NCBI RefSeq assembly: GCF_003721595.1
Contig: NZ_RJJR01000013.1
Location: forward strand, 161,405 to 225,404
From: Hanamia caeni
GTDB taxonomy: Bacteria; Bacteroidota; Bacteroidia; Chitinophagales; Chitinophagaceae
Reading direction: 5' to 3'
Length of the DNA: 64,000 nt
The notes below the pieces were generated by a model. The model ran no database searches. It saw only the letters and a list, made by a program, of their open reading frames with translations, and was not told where the DNA came from. Positions within the stretch are counted from its first letter, which is position 1; each line of letters opens with the position of its first letter. The translations under genes and the position numbers were made by a program. This document shows positions 62,227-64,000 of this stretch, one piece after another.

Positions 62227-63102
62227 ATGAAACAAATTCCACTCATCTTCTCATTCCTCTTCGCCACCGGGCTGCAGGCGCAGACAGGAAAGCTATCTGG
62301 TTCATACATTGAAAATTTCAACGATCCGGCTTTACATGATTTCAGGTATGGCTCTACCGGAACTAAAGAGGCATTTAAATGGCAAACAGGTGTTGTTTCC
62401 AAAACGGAACCCGCCACCAAAGTGCTGCTGTTCAAAATCGATCCGCAAGATAGTGCGGGCGCTGGCCGTGGCCCGGAAATTATATCGAACGGACTTACTT
62501 CTTTTGGTACTTATTCCGCGCGGCTGAAAGTACCGGATGTAAAAAAGATGCAGCCGAATACTGGCGCCGTGGTTGGTTATTTTACCTATTATATGGATAG
62601 CATTTACGGCCTTAGTGAAATTGATTTTGAATGGCTGGTGGCTGATCCTTCCATCGTGTATATAGGCACGTGGACTGGCAGCAGGGGCAAGCTTCACCGC
62701 ATCGGGCGCACCATCAATTTGGCGAAAGGAATAATTTACAATACGATTTATAAGGAAGGCTATAAAGGAACGCCTACCTCCTTTACCGGCGCTCAAAACC
62801 AGCCGGATTCGATTGAGGCGATTAATGGTTACGATGCTTCATCGCAGTTTTATACATACGGGTTTGACTGGTATCCGGATCACATCACCTGGTGGATGAT
62901 TCATCCCGTAACAGGAAAGAAAATTATATTATGGGATTACCGGGGTTCTCAAAGAGGCATACCTCAGCATCCATCATATTACAGGATGAACTTTTGGCAT
63001 ACCAACGACTGGGCGGTTGAAACGAATCCTGCCTCCATTGAGAAGCCATTGCATCCGTATGAACTGGAAGTGGATTGGATGAAGTATGAGGCAGGAAAGT
63101 AG
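62227..63102 (+). CDS. GH16-family endo-glycosidase
   Basis: 291 residues with a signal peptide (MKQIPLIFSFLFATGLQAQ). The catalytic signature E131-I-D-F-E135 (LSEIDFEWL) gives the nucleophile and the acid/base; the jelly-roll strands include YSARLKVPDVKKMQPNTGAVVGYF and a substrate-facing WDYRGSQRG. Later parts contain many aromatic residues (FYTYGFDWYPDHITWWMI) typical of the cleft. GH16 enzymes cut beta-1,3 or beta-1,4 glucans and galactans; the specificity cannot be read here. Located 213 nt after the TAT-exported oxidoreductase gene, possibly in the same polysaccharide pathway. Confidence 0.9.
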   Translation: MKQIPLIFSFLFATGLQAQTGKLSGSYIENFNDPALHDFRYGSTGTKEAFKWQTGVVSKTEPATKVLLFKIDPQDSAGAGRGPEIISNGLTSFGTYSARLKVPDVKKMQPNTGAVVGYFTYYMDSIYGLSEIDFEWLVADPSIVYIGTWTGSRGKLHRIGRTINLAKGIIYNTIYKEGYKGTPTSFTGAQNQPDSIEAINGYDASSQFYTYGFDWYPDHITWWMIHPVTGKKIILWDYRGSQRGIPQHPSYYRMNFWHTNDWAVETNPASIEKPLHPYELEVDWMKYEAGK

Positions 63103-63263
63103 TAAGAGGTAGGGAAAGAACGAGGTTTCAAATCGTAAACCGTTTGCTAAACAGTAATTATGAATTTTTCTTTGTTCACTGCACGGAAGGATATTAAAAT
63201 TGAAGATGCCTAATTTGTTTTATAGCGGTATTATAATTGAATTTGGCTGCGACTGTTGTTTCT

Positions 63264-63638
63264 CTAATGTCCAAAATAATGGAGTATAGCGATACTTAAT
63301 CCCAGGCAACATTCGATTATCATCATCGAATCATAATAAGTTCCTGCCGAGCCTGCTTTTATCCTTGAATATAATCGTCCAAGTCCTGAAAAAAATACAG
63401 TGATGGCGATAAAATACAATAAATCACCCGCCTGGCTTGAATGAATTGTAACCCAAAGCATTAAAAAGCCTAACCCCAAATAAATACCACTTAAAAACCG
63501 AAAAAGGTTGTCCAACCTTGGTTGAACAGGTAATGAATCCGGCAAAAAAGATTTTGCTCCTTTTGTGAGTAAGTTTATGCCGCCCAAAAAGCAAATGGTT
63601 GTTACCATCCCTAAAATAATTTTTAATGTTAATTCCAT
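63264..63638 (-). CDS. DUF4345 membrane protein
   Basis: 124 residues with four predicted transmembrane helices (LKIILGMVTTICFLGGINLL, LSGIYLGLGFLMLWVTI, LLYFIAITVFFSGLGRLYS, MMIIECCLGLSIAILHYF). Phrases such as FRFLSGIYLGLGF and FFSGLGRLYSRIKAG match DUF4345. The family is uncharacterised. It stands alone on the minus strand, with no operon partner, between the GH16 gene and the partial T9SS cargo gene. Confidence 0.8.
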   Translation of the reverse strand: MELTLKIILGMVTTICFLGGINLLTKGAKSFLPDSLPVQPRLDNLFRFLSGIYLGLGFLMLWVTIHSSQAGDLLYFIAITVFFSGLGRLYSRIKAGSAGTYYDSMMIIECCLGLSIAILHYFGH

Positions 63639-63843
63639 ACATTAATTGTTTTAATTCAATTACTAATTCTAACAAAGGGTCTCCTGTTCATTTTGTATGA
63701 GAAGTTACCTCACTTTTTCATTGCTCAAGGCGAACAAAGACTTTTTTATTTATCCTAAAACAAACAAAGCGGCAAGGCTGCCCAAAAGTAAATGAAGGTA
63801 TTGGGAATCGCTTAAATGAGATTTTATTCCAATTCTGACCGAA

Positions 63844-63877
63844 TAAAAAAGGCTGCCTCACACTTTCAAGACAGCCT
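63844..63877 (-). terminator. Terminator of the right-edge gene
   Basis: Minus strand: AGGCTG stem with CAGCCT and six T afterwards, 24 nt beyond the stop at 63901. Confidence 0.8.
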
Positions 63878-63900
63878 CTTCTGGCTTCAATTTCAACGAA

Positions 63901-64000
63901 TTACTTACCTTCTTTTATCAACCGGATAGTTACTTTATCACTACCCTGCAGAAACTCTGCAATGTAGATGCCCGGATGGTAATTGCCAGCCAACTGAATA
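63901..64000 (-). CDS. T9SS cargo protein, C-terminal end (partial)
   Basis: Only the last 32 codons lie in the window; the gene continues beyond the right edge. The frame reads LAGNYHPGIYIAEFLQGS and ends KVTIRLIKEGK and stop. This matches the final strands of a type A type IX secretion sorting domain (the usual pattern is LPAGxYxxxI, then KxxxKLIKxx). The identity of the cargo cannot be told from this piece. Confidence 0.7.
   Translation of the reverse strand, partial: IQLAGNYHPGIYIAEFLQGSDKVTIRLIKEGK

Noticed and set aside
63150..63180. Two CAGT-type half-sites facing each other near 63150
   Set aside because: The spacing and second block of the 36-nt element are missing, so they were not listed as a copy.

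Overview
The window (64 kb, roughly 40% GC by eye) looks like chromosomal DNA of a Bacteroidota member, most likely family Chitinophagaceae. The signs are two type IX secretion (T9SS) C-terminal sorting domains, a TonB receptor with a carboxypeptidase-like N-terminal domain, an orphan BatD, lineage-restricted families (IPExxxVDY, DUF4271, DUF6970), promoters of the Bacteroidetes type (TTTG, about 19 nt, TAnnTTTG), and starts without Shine-Dalgarno sites, including several TTG starts. The taxonomy is inference. No phage, plasmid, rRNA or CRISPR array was seen, and no ordinary tRNA.

Layout. 1-10996: end of a GH63-like glucosidase, RlmD, a secreted thioredoxin and a two-domain parvulin chaperone, a small barrel, MetF, a NiCoT-like membrane protein, an odd tRNA-shaped RNA, an Lrp regulator, a DinB-like protein, a YjjG nucleotidase and an SDR. 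11081-18129: BatD, a GH106 rhamnosidase and RadA. 18130-24476: a TonB receptor with a 2TM protein, a periplasmic protein and a winged-helix regulator, then an Amt transporter with its porin. 24632-29933: a three-gene DNA repair operon (exonuclease, ATP-dependent ligase, Lhr-like helicase). 30170-34787: a hybrid-output two-component pair and a membrane-anchored barrel protein. 34832-38648: MnmH (SelU), a coiled-coil repeat protein and SelD, which together make 2-selenouridine in tRNA. 38810-48000: small housekeeping genes, an M28 peptidase, FeoB, and an operon of BamA/TamA-like protein, DUF4271 and HemD. 48005-53542: HemW, an inserted barrel gene, an MsbA-like ABC exporter, RbfA and a LolC/E-like permease. 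53860-64000: a T9SS cargo protein, aldo/keto reductase, lipid kinase, Obg, a thioesterase, a TAT-exported Gfo/Idh oxidoreductase, a GH16 enzyme and the tail of another T9SS cargo.

Genes that work together: SelD makes selenophosphate and MnmH uses it; the ligase trio forms one repair pathway; the histidine kinase and the REC-cNMP-Crp regulator overlap by 4 nt; Amt and its porin probably move ammonium across both membranes; HemD and HemW serve heme supply.

Beyond the genes, three things stand out. First, a 168-nt minus-strand RNA at 8171-8338 folds like a complete tRNA but carries a structured variable region of about 97 nt and has its own terminator. Second, a roughly 36-nt element with strikingly constant internal spacing occurs at least 13 times, all but one copy strictly between genes (the 52310 copy overlaps a TTG start), in both orientations; one copy is split by an exact 20-nt palindromic insertion. 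Third, a 701-nt segment with an outer-membrane barrel gene lies between two copies of the ABC exporter gene's 3' end, and the older copy still abuts the terminator.
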